Source: Adiantum capillus-veneris (taxonomy: Eukaryota; Streptophyta; Polypodiopsida; Polypodiales; Pteridaceae). Taken from it: a stretch of 64,000 nt of DNA. The notes beneath the pieces are model-generated. The model did no database searches. It saw only the letters and a list, made by a program, of their open reading frames with translations, and was not told the DNA's origin. Within the stretch, counting starts at the first letter, position 1. The number at the start of each line of letters is the position of its first letter. The stretch is from the NCBI GenBank assembly GCA_014529385.2, contig CM043945.1:156682741-156746740 (forward strand), given 5' to 3'. Below are positions 32,331 to 42,425 of the stretch, piece after piece. A program made the position numbers and the translations under genes.

Positions 32331-32354
32331 TTCTCGAACACTGTCGATTGCTAA

Positions 32355-32358
<4 letters not shown>

Positions 32359-32398
<40 letters not shown>
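32359..32398 (+). repeat. (TG)n microsatellite
   Basis: About 20 GT dinucleotides immediately after the second 190-bp repeat unit. Confidence 0.97.
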
Positions 32399-32400
<2 letters not shown>

Positions 32401-32885
32401 GTGTAGAATATACTAGAATTATGCAAGGAAGCTTCACTTTGACATTCTAAAACAATAGAATGCAAGAAAAGTCAAGACATGTCAAGGATGTGAAATGAAA
32501 GGTGAAATAAAAATATCCATTCAATATTTTAAAATCAGATTAACATTTAAGGTAAGTCTCAATCATCAATGAAAACATTGAAAGTATGCCTAACTGAGTG
32601 TGTGTGTTTCCCCTTTGGAAATTCCAGAGTGTATGTGTGTGTGTGGCCTAGAGGCAGTGTTCGGGAAAAATGTGTCTCAGCTTAATATGATGCCATTTTC
32701 AATTTCAAAAATGATGGTTGAAAGGCAAGGGGAAAAGGAGAAATTCCACCCAAAAGTAGAGAAAATTAGTGTAAAAACCCAAAAAATAGACCTAATTCTC
32801 TAAAATTTCCTCTTGGAAAACTCAAGAAAGGGAATTTTGTGTGCTTGGAAAAATGATTTTTCTTGAACATTGCCTAGAGGCCAAA

Positions 32886-33090
32886 GAGTCTTCAATGCAT
32901 CTTGAAAACGGTTGCGACTATGGTAGGTACCAGTGACCACTTCAAACAAAAAGCTTTAAGAAAACAAAATGAATGAGATCTCCTCTATTCTACCCCGTTC
33001 TGCACTAGCACTAATTGTCTCGCCATCATTTGTTGGGTCCTCATCAAGGTGATCTCATTGTCATGATGTTGTTAGGTTGCCTTGCCTCCT
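32886..33090. other. Non-coding spacer
   Basis: No gene or repeat structure recognised between the third diverged 190-bp repeat and the inverted repeat. Confidence 0.5.
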
Positions 33091-33206
33091 CACTATCTCA
33101 CACGGGCATGGGTTGGATGGGATCGGGTGCTATATGAGCCATCCGATGCAACTTGTGTAAATTCAGGCAAACTGGTAAATTCAACCCATGCCCGTGTGAG
33201 ATAGTG
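33091..33206. repeat. Perfect 24-nt inverted repeat with 68-bp spacer
   Basis: Arm 33091-33114 (CACTATCTCACACGGG...) is the exact reverse complement of 33183-33206. The 68-bp spacer has no strong further pairing that I can see. It could fold as a hairpin in RNA or be a tiny TIR element; no target duplication was found. Confidence 0.85.
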
Positions 33207-33461
33207 TTGAGGGTTGCCTTGCTGCTCGCTTTTGCTTTCCACTCTTTGCCTTTCTCCACTTCCCTTGCAGTTTTTATTACCACTCACCACCACACATTTG
33301 TTGTGACTCATCATCACCTAGTTCCCAATTGGTTGTCCCATACTCACTCTCATTTGCCATCGGCCCCTCGGCCTTGCCACACACTGCTACATAGTGCACA
33401 CTGCACACCACGCTCCTATCAGTTCAACTTGCAGCTTGTCAAGCCTGTTGCTCTAGCCTCT
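33207..33461. other. Non-coding spacer
   Basis: Pyrimidine-rich. The plus-strand frame through it is Ser/His/Pro-rich without a recognisable domain. Confidence 0.5.
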
Positions 33462-33853
33462 CCACAGGACTAAAGAACACGGGGTCTTTAATGAAGACCC
33501 CGTCATGGGATCGACGGCAGAGGTGACACGTGTGCATCTCAAGGGAGATCGATGGCCAACAAAAATGCGGGGTCAACGCCCGACCGACGACTCGAACCCA
33601 CAACCTGGGCCATCGCAGCGAGATGATCTAACCACGCAAGCGAGTGCATTTCGTTGCCACCAAGGTGCAAAATGAACCCTATATGGTAAACTCACGCAGG
33701 CAAAAGTAAACTCGGACAGAAAAAGTAAACTCAGACACATCCATTTAAAATCGAACGGCCGAGCTTATCTCTGCTTTTGTGCGCACACTCCCTTGCCATG
33801 GATCCCATGACGGGGTCTTCATTGAATATCCCGTGTTAATTAGTCCTGAGGTT
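33462..33853. mobile_element. MITE-like element with 51-bp terminal inverted repeats and internal tRNA-like promoter boxes
   Basis: Bases 33462-33512 and 33801-33851 are inverted repeats matching at 45 of 51 positions. TAGCCTCT occurs directly left (33454-33461) and two bases after the right repeat (33854-33861), consistent with an 8-bp target duplication. Long TIRs and 8-9 bp duplications suggest a Mutator- or hAT-type non-autonomous element. Inside, the minus strand has TGGTTAGATCATC (33622-33634, A-box-like) and GGTTCGAGTC (33589-33598, B-box), spaced roughly as in a tRNA. No transposase is encoded. Confidence 0.75.
33589..33634 (-). promoter_or_regulatory. tRNA-like A and B boxes inside the MITE
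   Basis: A-box-like TGGTTAGATCATC at 33622-33634 and B box GGTTCGAGTC at 33589-33598 on the minus strand could bind TFIIIC. The surrounding sequence does not fold into a complete tRNA acceptor stem, so this is a SINE-type or relic promoter, not a tRNA gene. Confidence 0.5.
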
Positions 33854-34811
33854 TAGCCTCTACTCTGCTGCCATTGATGAACTATGACGGTGGCATCTCC
33901 CGCAACCTCATCATCAACTACTGCCTCACCTGCGAACTTTATTTTCCTCTCTTAATGCAAGCGGCCATTCTCACAAAACGGAACTAACTCCCTTGTCCTT
34001 GTTTCCCACGCTCACGTTGGAGCTATTTATAAGCTCTAAGGAATCTCATACAAATTCCTCAAGGGTCCTCTTAGATAAACCCCTAGTGTCAGTTATTAAA
34101 TAGATATATTCAATGTAGGAATCAAATGCTCAAGGGAGTTTATCACTTGCACTATTTTTGCATCAAGGCCCCATTCGCATAGCAAGGCAAAATGGGTGCC
34201 TCTCAAAGGACCATGCAAGGCATCAAGCTATAATTTTTTCAAGGCAATCAAAAGACCACCCAAAGCACATATAAAGTAGTAGAGAGACCTTAACTTTTCA
34301 AGGCATTCACGCAAGCGCATCTGCAACACTTCAAACCATTTAAGCTTTTGGATAGAACTGTAATGTATGCAAAGTTTGACTCATCAAAATCCTACAGGAA
34401 AGTGCAACCATTTATGCTATGCATGCCACACCTAATATCTCGATTGTAAGGGGTTATAGACACTACCAATATCTATTGGTACAACCACCCCATACCCGAA
34501 GCACCAACATTATCATGCATTTACACAAAACGTTCTTCTATGATGTATATGCACCTAACACGGGTCCCATGTGCACCCCATATGTGCACCAATATGAATC
34601 CTCCAAATTCCCAAAGCAAGGAAACCAATACATTAAAGATGAGGCTCTAACAAAGTTCCCAAAAGAAAACGATAACTTGCAACTGTAAATGTTTAGACAC
34701 TGCCCCAAACCATATAGTTTGGAAGTAAGACATACACTATTTCTCTGCATCAAATCCTATCTTTATGAGGCCACATGTCGTCGAACCAATGAGGGATATC
34801 CTCACTAGAGT
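33854..34811. other. Non-coding DNA before element D
   Basis: No supported gene or repeat. Short frames here have no domain character. Confidence 0.55.
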
Positions 34812-35338
34812 TGTCGGGGGATATGTGTTCAAAACTTGAGCCAGGCCAGAACTGGGCTTCTGACTGTGAGAAGTGTGAAGAGAGAGAATAGCAGACATTG
34901 AAAGATGTGGTAATCACCGTGATCATCAATTAATTGAATAATGCTTTGAGTACAAATTAATCCTTAGCCAAGGCGGGCTGTTAACAACACCGTCACTTGG
35001 ATCATCTGCTAACTAGGAGTTTAAGCTCCCTGTTTACAAGATTAATCGGGTTGTTAACGACACCGAGCTTAACATAATGATTAATCAATCTCTAGCTGAT
35101 GACGGTAATGGAAATATTCTCCATGAAGCACTCTTCCTACTTCAATTGCCTTCAAGATTTTGCACTACTCATGTTCCTTGCTTCAAGGTCCTGAGAGAGA
35201 CTCTTTGAGGCCTCTGGCTTTCCCTCATTAAAAATCTCCTCTTGTCTTGTTTATGGCCGAGAGCTAGATTGATATCCTCATTTTGCTTTGTTCCAGAGAG
35301 CGAGAGAGAAAAAGCCTCCTCTTGCTTTGCTAACCGAG

Positions 35339-35376
<38 letters not shown>

Positions 35377-35768
35377 AGCCTTCCTTTGCTTTGTTTGTTA
35401 GAGCCCTCTCTCGAGAGCCTTGCTTCAAGACTTTTCTCTTAGAGCTCTGCGGTGGCTGTGGTGGCAGTTGTTCACAAGATATCATGGGACAGGAGGAGTG
35501 TGTGCACCATTCCCGATCTGCGCTAGAGCAGCGGTATATGGGGGGCATACCTGTCTTTTGTTGTAACCCAACCTTTATGTTATACATTACATCTGCTCTT
35601 GTAACTATGTGTCGGGAGTACATATGAATGAAGCAGGAGGTGTTTTGTGCCGGTGTACTGTGTACTGTCTTCTATCCTATTTCGATGTGTTTGATGTTCA
35701 CATAATGTAGTTTGCGGGTAATCATTCCCGTAATGCCTATTGCTCCTTTGCGGGCAATAGCCATTACA
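34812..35768 (+). repeat. 5' LTR of element D (about 957 bp, left end tentative)
   Basis: The right end (ATAGCCATTACA) is firm: the same end occurs at 53230, and a PBS follows two bases later. The left end is inferred from TGTCGGGGG. It contains an AG microsatellite (35341-35373) and a second shorter GAGAG run near 35297. The region 35448-35768 matches the 3' LTR pieces. Confidence 0.7.
35341..35373 (+). repeat. (GA)n microsatellite in the element D 5' LTR
   Basis: About 16 GA dinucleotides on the sense strand, upstream of the LTR region shared with the 3' LTR remnant. Confidence 0.95.
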
Positions 35769-35770
35769 TT

Positions 35771-35786
35771 TGGCGACCACGATGCA
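35771..35786 (+). other. Primer binding site of element D
   Basis: TGGCGACCACGATGC starts two bases after the LTR end and is followed by the gag leader. The matching tRNA is not identified. Confidence 0.7.
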
Positions 35787-35812
35787 TGATGGACGACTTG
35801 CGATGAATATGC

Positions 35813-37060
35813 ATGCGCACTAGATCGCAGGGTCTGCCTGACCTTGTGGTTCCAATTGTAGGAAGACGTCGAAGGAGAGGCAGTTCGGATGAATTTGTTT
35901 TTTCTTCACCGCAAGTTGAGGAATATGTATCTCCATCATCAAGCTCGGTGCGTGGTAGGTGGTTGCGTCGGGCGAGGCGTACTCCACACAGTCAGTTATG
36001 TCCTCCTGTCGTACGTTCACTCTCACCCACACAGGTTGCTCCACCACCGTCTCCGGTAAGCAGTTCGGGGGTGTCTCCGCCACTGTCCCCACCTCCTAGT
36101 GCTCGACAGCTTTTTCTAGGAGGAGGTACAGTTGGGCAAGGGATGATGGCATATCCTCAGATTAAGTATAGCCGGTTTTGAGGTCTTTCGAGAGAAGACC
36201 TTGATGCACATTTGCACCAATTCAATAAAGCTTATGGATTGAATCATCCTGGGGTGGTGATTCCTCTCCATCAACAATCAGTGTTTGAATCTACACTCTC
36301 GGGGAAAGCTGCGAAATGGTTGTCCGAATACCCTGATGATCATTTTCAGACATATGTCGAAGGATCCAGAGCGTTCCTATGAAGGTTTAGAATGGAAAAG
36401 ACAGTCCCTCAACATTTGGAAAAGCTTCGAACGCTGCGGCAGAAGTCATTGCTAGTGGAGGATTACACTGCAAAATTTCAGATGCTTTTGCAGAGGGTAC
36501 CTCAGGCACAAAGGCCGACAATAGAAGTGCTGAATGATTATTTTTTGCGGGGGCTCAACAAGGATCTCAGAATTGCTATGGCAATAGTGGATAAGGTAAC
36601 TACTCCACTGGATAATGTAATTGCTAGGACTGTAGTAGCAGGAGAAGCTTTAAAGGATACGAAATCCCCAAAGAAATCAAAGGAAAAAGACAGGAAAAAT
36701 CTCATCGGAAGGCGCAAGACTACGGCAGTGATAGTTCGGAGTCGGAGTCCGCAGTATTAGACTCTTCAGACTCAGGCAGCAGCGATTCGGGGAAAGAGTC
36801 GGAAGAGACACCTCGGAAAAAATCACAGTGTCACGGGAAAGGTGTTTTATCCAGATCGTCGGAATCGGCTACGGTGGCTAAAAGTCTGAAGGAACTATGG
36901 TGTACCCGGTGTCCGAATCGGGGCCATGCTGCTTAGGAGTGCGCAATGAATCAGAAGTGGTGTGCGATTTGCATGACCAATACTCATAATACAGTGGAAT
37001 GTTATTTTAATGGTGGGGGTCGTCGGAGTCAAGGAGACTCTTCTACATGGTAACAACCAC
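35813..37060 (+). pseudogene. Element D gag
   Basis: Opens MRTRSQGLPDL, a classic gypsy Gag start, then Arg/Ser/Pro-rich sequence to a TGA at 36179-36181. Capsid-like sequence continues in frame beyond it (DLDAHLHQFNKAYG, LSGKAAKWLSEYPDDHF), then frame 36392-36760 (LRTLRQKSLLVEDYTAKFQML, LNDYFLRGLNKDLRIAM). Zinc knuckles CTRCPNRGHAA(stop)EC and CAICMTNTHNTVEC lie near 36900-37010, and CLFCLGDGHWRSEC near 37210-37250. Several TAG/TGA stops show decay. Confidence 0.85.
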
Positions 37061-37349
37061 AAATAGAGTAGGGACAAGAGCCTGCTGTGGCGATGGCTCA
37101 TGCTCATACATCAGAGACGCCTTTGCAAGGTTAAGCAGGAGGACAGGGTCAAGGGGGAGGACGAGGTCACGGAAGAGGTGGCCGAGATCCTAATCACCCC
37201 AAGACATGCCTTTTCTGTTTGGGGGATGGGCACTGGCGATCCGAGTGTACTGAAGCTATGGAATATGACCGGAAGAAGCAGGAACGCGCTGCAGGGAAAC
37301 AGCCTAGTGTGGCTATGGTTCAGATTGAAGGATTGAAGGAGTCTGATCA

Positions 37350-38213
37350 GTGGTTTTATTAATCACGCGATCAGGTAAAAATGTGGTTCCAACACACGAT
37401 GTAAAGATTCTGGATTGGACGGCTCAGGAAGAAGTGTGGAAAAAGACTCTGTCCTGGTTGCCACAATCCGCACCACCATTGAAGCCATCAGGACCATCGA
37501 CTGTGGGCCTGGAAATAAAGGAAGGAAAATCTGGAAATAAGGATGATATTAGAGAAGAGGAGGATTGGAATTTAGTTTGGAAAGAGGTCCTCACGTCGCC
37601 AATACAAGTACCTCTGCGTTCATTGCTGAAATTGGTCCCGAATTTTCATAATGCCTTGCTGCGACAAACGTCCACAGAGCTGAGAGAAGTCGCCATCGGG
37701 AACGTTGAAAGCGAGGAGGATGATTCATCCCCGTTGCCAGCAAATAGGATCACGGATACCCGCATTCCGGAGCTTTCAGTTAGATACCATGGAACATATA
37801 TTGACAAGGTACTATTGGATGGAGGAGCGGAAGTAAACATTATTACTCAAGCAGCTTGTGAGCATTTTGGACTCAGTGATTGGGAGCCTGCACCCTTTGT
37901 AGTCCGCATGGCAGATCAAAGAAGAGTGCAACCAGTGGGGTTACTTTGGGGCATTGTCTTGGATGTGGAGGGCTAATCTTTTTCCGTTTCCTTAGTAGTC
38001 TTGAATATTGAGGATCATAATCAAGATTATCAGATTATCTTGGGGAGACCCTGGTTACGACAAGCAAGGGTAAAGCATAATTGGGAAGCAAATATGCTTA
38101 CAGTAAAGAAGGGTAGAAGGAAAGTACGGGTGATGTTGGGAACATGCAGACAACTAGTTCAGGCAGCATGGCCGGTGATAGCAGAAACAGTAAATATGGT
38201 GGAAGGATTATAA
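37350..38213 (+). pseudogene. Element D protease
   Basis: Frame 37350-37976 ends with a retropepsin: YIDKVLLDGGAEVNIITQAACEHFG (active-site DGGA) and FVVRMADQRRVQPVGLL. After a stop at 37974-37976 the domain continues in frame 38001-38213 with QIILGRPWLRQARVKHNWEANML. The acidic stretch before it is the gag-PR linker. Confidence 0.85.
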
Positions 38214-39330
38214 GAGGATGAAGAGGAGCAATTTCTGAAAGCTAATCCAGATTTGGTTTCTTTATATCTGGCGGATATTTCTCTGGTCCCAAAGGGAAAC
38301 TCGGTGGGGGCTTCAGGAACTCCAGCAGGAATAAGGGAGCAACAACAAGTGTTTCCAAGTCCTAAATCATTGGAGGACGTTATTTAGCAAGAACGTGCGT
38401 TTGAGGCGCAGATGGAGAAAATTACAAGGGTTAAAGAAGATGAATTAGAGAAGGTCTTTCTTGGGGAGCAAGCGGAGTCGCAGCCCATCTACATTAAGAA
38501 GCAGCTTGAGGCAAGTTTCAGAGGTGATTTGATTAAGTTACTGACAAAATTTAAGGATCTTTTCGCATGGGAATATGCGGATATGCAGGGATTGGATCCT
38601 AAGTTTTATCAGCATACGATAAATCTGAAACCGGGTGTGGTGCCAGTAAAGTAGCACTCATATAGGATGAATCCGAATGTGGCAAAGCAAGTTAAGATGG
38701 AAATTGATCGTCTTTTGGAGGTGGGTTTTACCCCTATTGATAATCTGGAGTGGATTTCTCCAATTGTGGTTGTACCAAAGAAAAACAAGAAAATCTGAAT
38801 TTGTGTGGATTATCGAAAATTGAATTACGCTACTGTTCCAGATCCTTTTCCTCTTCCATTCTTGGATTCCATTTTGGATGACGTAGCAAGACATGGGATG
38901 TATACTTTTTTGGATGGGTTTAGTGGATATAACCAAATACGAATGGCATTGCGGAATCAGCCAAAAATAGCTTTTATTACCGCATGGGGTGTGTTTGCCT
39001 TCACAGTGATGTGGTTTGGATTGTGGAATGCGCCTTCAACTTTTCAAAGGGATATGTTTCAAATTTTTGGTCCTTATTTGACGGATTTTATGAGAATTTT
39101 TCTGGATGATCTCAGTGTTTTTGGAGCGCAATTAGAGCACTTGAAGCAATTATGGTTATGCTTTATGAAATGCAGAGAGGTAAAATTCAATTTGAAAGGC
39201 TTTAAAGTGTGCATTTGTTGTTTGCAGTGGCAGGCTATTGGGGCATATAATTTCTGAAGATGGTATTTCTGTGGATCTGGATAAAATAGCCGCAATTATG
39301 GAAGCACCTCCACCGTGGAACCAGAAATAG
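38214..39330 (+). pseudogene. Element D reverse transcriptase
   Basis: Linker and start: FKDLFAWEYADMQGLDPKF (38412-38654). After a TAG come RMNPNVAKQVKMEIDRLLEVGF and WISPIVVVPKKNKK, a TGA, then frame 38805-39257 with CVDYRKLNYAT, FLDGFSGYNQIRMAL, FGLWNAPSTFQRDMF and the catalytic box MRIFLDDLSVFG (both Asp kept). The frame degenerates after 39230. Confidence 0.88.
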
Positions 39331-39665
39331 TGTCAGGTTTTCCTGGGTCAAGCCCGTTGGCATGGAGGCATTTGCAGTTTGTCGCGCATTTGTCAATCCC
39401 GATTACTCAGGCAACGCATGCTATAGATTTTGAATGGACGTAGGTTTCTACTCTGGCTTTTCGGAGATTAAAACTTCAGCTATCCAAAGCTCCAATTATG
39501 CTTCCTCCGAATTGGGGTCAGGATTTTCATGTGTTTGTGGATGCTTCGGATCAAGCTATTGGCAGTGTGCTGATTCAGGAACAAAGTCAAGGATGGTTCT
39601 GACCTGTCTATTATGCCAGCAGACGATTATCATCCACAGAAAGGAATTATTCAGCAACCGGAACC
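39331..39665 (+). pseudogene. Element D RNase H fragment
   Basis: APIMLPPNWGQDFHVFVDASDQAIGSVLIQEQSQG carries the first catalytic Asp, followed after a stop by VYYASRRLSSTERNYSAT. The domain ends abruptly near 39662, where the sequence becomes unrelated. The rest of RNase H and all of integrase are deleted. Confidence 0.8.
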
Positions 39666-39778
39666 TTCCAACTGGAGAGGCTGAGTGTGGGTTCGCGCAA
39701 TCCACCGTGCGTGCCAGGGGTTACGGCATGAGTCCCACATGCGGTCCTGCAGAGGTGTGGACATTGCGGATCAGGAGT

Positions 39779-39892
39779 CATGCGGTATGCGGTGGCCGTG
39801 GCGGCAGTTCTTCACAAGATATCATGGGACAGGAGGAGTGTGTGCACCGTTCCCGATCTGTGCTGGAGCAATGATTGTATATGGGGGGCATA
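39779..39892 (+). repeat. 3' LTR of element D, left fragment
   Basis: Matches 35448-35555 of the 5' LTR (ATGCGGTGGC through ATGGGGGGCATA). It ends with GCATA (39888-39892), the target duplicated by element E. The stretch 39666-39778 between RNase H and this fragment is unidentified. Confidence 0.85.
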
Positions 39893-40138
39893 TGTGCGCG
39901 TATGTCGCATGTGTCAATACAAGGAACTTGCCGATACACCGTGTGCGAGCCACAAATGGCTCCAAGCACACAACAAGCCTAAACTAGTAAGCTCAAAGAA
40001 GGCGATGGTGTGTCACTCACCGCTCTACGCTTGCTTCGTGGAGGATTCCTCGCCGTGAAGAAGAAGGAGACGCTGCTACGCCGCGCTCAACCGCTTCACC
40101 GCCGTTGTGCCTTCGTAATGCTCGATCGTCCACACACT

Positions 40139-40187
40139 CCCTCTCTCTCCCTCTCTCACTCTCTCTCTCTCTCACACACACACAAAG
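40139..40187 (+). repeat. CT/CA microsatellite in the element E 3' LTR
   Basis: An interrupted (CT)n run followed by (CA)n, shorter than the tracts in F and G. Confidence 0.93.
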
Positions 40188-40276
40188 AGATGAAGAACAA
40201 CAAGAAGAAGGAGATGGAGCAAGAGCACTCTTCAATTGCACAAATGAAAGAATGAGTGAATTTTAGGTTTAGTTGA

Positions 40277-40286
40277 CTTTTATATG
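40277..40286 (-). promoter_or_regulatory. LTR TATA box of the E/F/G family (3' LTR copy of E)
   Basis: The minus strand reads CATATAAAAG, conserved in the LTRs of F and G. It is the best TATA candidate in the LTR, about 220 bases from the LTR start. The equivalent site is deleted in E's 5' LTR. Confidence 0.6.
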
Positions 40287-40503
40287 AGCTCGCCCCATTC
40301 ACACTTGGGCGCCCATGCTTAGCCAACTAATCTCTTGAATGTTCCAGTTAGAGTGCGCCTCTCATCGGCGATCACTCTTACCCTTTTCCTATTGGACCGA
40401 CAAGCCTCGTACCTGAGTCTACCAAATAAATAATACAATGTCCGCCGTAGGTTACAACGTCCGTCGTAGGTAATAGGGTGTCCGTGAGCCGTGAGGGTTA
40501 ACA

Positions 40504-40516
40504 TGCCCCCCTTCCT
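40504..40516 (-). other. Polypurine tract of element E
   Basis: The minus strand reads AGGAAGGGGGGCA directly before the TGTTAACC LTR start. Confidence 0.85.
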
Positions 40517-41719
40517 GATGTAGATTCCGTCCTCGGAAGCTTTTGAGTTGAAGCTTGTTATGTCCATGTTGTAGAGCATCTGGATTTGAATCTGCAAGGC
40601 AAAGTCACTGTTTCAGCAAGCGGAATTATATTTCCATAAATCATGAGGGGAATGTAAGGTACATGTGGAAATGAGTAAATGCAAGATTTATGAAATGTTA
40701 GACTGCCATTAAGGACAAATAAATTTCACTTTGAGTAAATTAATTAATCAAGAGTTTTGGGCTTATGGGTGAGTTTATCAATTAGTTAGCTATGACTAAG
40801 GTTAAAACAACTACTCTAGTACTAGCTAAGCTAAGAGGATTATCTGAATGCAAGATTCCCAAATTGTGCTTTTCAGCTTTGATTATCCAACTAGCTCTCC
40901 CAACTGCAAACAAAAGCTTGAAATGTTAACTGTAAACTCGATGGAAGTCTTTTAAATGTCATTCATTTTTTTCTTTTTCTCTTTTTTTCTTTTGTTCACA
41001 ATCATTTGACGTGTGTGCTTATTTTGTATGTCCGACGCTTTTTTCTTCTCAAGGAAAAGCGCCCACACTGGGAACCTCTAGGGCTCTAGTACCATAGACA
41101 ATACATGTGAGTGAAGTACCAAATCAAGCCAGGATTTCTCTTCCAGCATTAGATTTTTCATTTGTGGCACCTATGTTTTTTGCTTCCATTTCCTTTGTAT
41201 TCTCACTAGTGTTTTTGTTGTTTAAGTGAGCAAGCTTCTCTATGCCTTAAACATTCCTAAGGTTTCAAATACTCAGATAATTTTATCAGCTAGACCTAGT
41301 GGTCAAGTAAATGAGTTAACCTAAAGTCACGGTCTTCTAATCTCAAGGCTCATCCATAAGATTAAACTCTAGCTCCATCAACTTAAGCAAAGACAAATTT
41401 ATACATCTATAATGGTAGATAACAAACATAACTATTGTACTCAAATAAACCATGAAAAATCATTATTAGCAATTATACATATCCACCAATATGAATCATG
41501 GAAAGTAGTACACCTGGAGGTATGGAGTTGCTCATTTCGTCGAAGTAGATGTCCTCAGCCATGTGGATGGAGATCCATATAAGTCCTACCTAACACATCC
41601 AAAAAACAAGCACTATACCTCTAGGAGGCATGTCAGTGTGAAAAAATTAAAACTCCTAGAAAACAAACTCAAAACACAATCCAGACCCCTAACCTACCTA
41701 TATGTCATCCCTTTTAGAA
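40517..41719 (-). other. Element E non-coding region before the PPT
   Basis: No supported ORF. The block 41008-41133 is strongly conserved with 58680-58801 of element F (shared AAAGCGCCCACACTGGGAACCT and GGGCTCTAGTACCATAG stretches). A T/CT-rich run lies at 40966-40992. Confidence 0.65.
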
Positions 41720-42142
41720 TCAAGGAAAGAGGATATTATATAAACCGGGTGGCCACCCTAAGGCTAGGCCTCTATCCTCATCATCTAGATAAACGAAATC
41801 ATTCTCTGTGAGGCCATAGTCTTCCTCGGTCTCTATTATTTCTACTTCATCATCCTCTTGTGCAAGCATGTTAATCAAGAACCTAGCGATGCGTGGATAC
41901 TCATCCTGTGCAAAAGAATAAGCATGTGCCACCGGAGAAACATTCGCTACTGGGTAGGGATCACTAGTTATCCATAGACGTATCAGCCATTCTAACTCCT
42001 CAAAATTTCGCTCATGTGCAAGTCTCTCTACCAAATCCCATTCGCAAGAAAGTACAGGGTAGCAGAAGTGAAACACTTGAGAAAAATAAAAAGGGTACCT
42101 TTCATCAAAAATAGAAGCGCATGCCTCTGGTGAACTAGCCAT
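41720..42142 (-). CDS. Element E accessory ORF (140 aa), conserved in F and G
   Basis: True ATG start at 42142 and an open frame to 41720. The core is FSQVFHFCYPVLSCEWDLV, LAHERNFEELEWLIRL, DPYPVANVSPVAHAYSF, YPRIARFLIN, with a strongly acidic tail (QEDDEVEIIETEEDYG) and the end DRGLALGWPPGLYNILFP. The protein is predicted largely helical, with no signal peptide, membrane segment or zinc motif. F and G copies share the core although DNA has diverged. It lies after IN and is preceded by its own TATA and purine tract. It is not a recognisable envelope protein. A retrotransposon accessory factor or a captured host fragment are the options. Confidence 0.7.
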   Translation of the reverse strand: MASSPEACASIFDERYPFYFSQVFHFCYPVLSCEWDLVERLAHERNFEELEWLIRLWITSDPYPVANVSPVAHAYSFAQDEYPRIARFLINMLAQEDDEVEIIETEEDYGLTENDFVYLDDEDRGLALGWPPGLYNILFP

Positions 42143-42314
42143 CTCTGAGAATACAAATAGATTTGGTTAGTTCTTTAAAACATGAGTTGTTTTTGTGTGT
42201 TGCTTGATGTGACATGGTGAATTTAGACTTATGTGTAGGATCTTATAGGGTGCTCTCTCGTTGCTAGTCTCTCTTGCTCTTTTACTTTTTTATCTTGTTT
42301 TTGTGAGTATAAGA

Positions 42315-42418
42315 CTTTATATATACATTCCTTAAGATTGGAGATTAAGAGGTCAAGGAGAAAGGTTGAGAGGGAATCAAGTGAATGATGGATGTCAACA
42401 AACACTCCCCCCTTCCTT
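42315..42418 (-). promoter_or_regulatory. Element E internal polypurine tract plus TATA box
   Basis: The minus strand reads AAGGAAGGGGGGAG (42405-42418), almost the same as the terminal PPT (AGGAAGGGGGGCA), followed by TGTTTG, and about 80 bases on TATATATAAAG (42315-42325). The accessory ORF ATG is 173 bases further. The combination is conserved in F and G and looks like a second plus-strand primer and/or the start of an internal U3-type promoter. Confidence 0.6.
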
Positions 42419-42425
42419 GGGTAGA

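Larger units (their letters stand above)
39893..40503 (-). repeat. 3' LTR of element E (611 bp)
   Basis: Sense-strand start TGTTAACCCTCACGG at 40503 and end CGCGCACA at 39893. It contains the TATA region (40277-40286) and a CT/GA tract (40139-40187). It matches the right LTR except for scattered substitutions and 166 bp that the right LTR lacks. Confidence 0.95.

Noticed and set aside
33589-33634. Functional tRNA gene
   Set aside because: A and B boxes are present, but no acceptor stem or complete cloverleaf; placed inside a TIR element.
34807-34811. Target duplication for element D
   Set aside because: The left flank AGAGT does not match the right flank ATCTC, so D's left end or the original 3' end may be altered.
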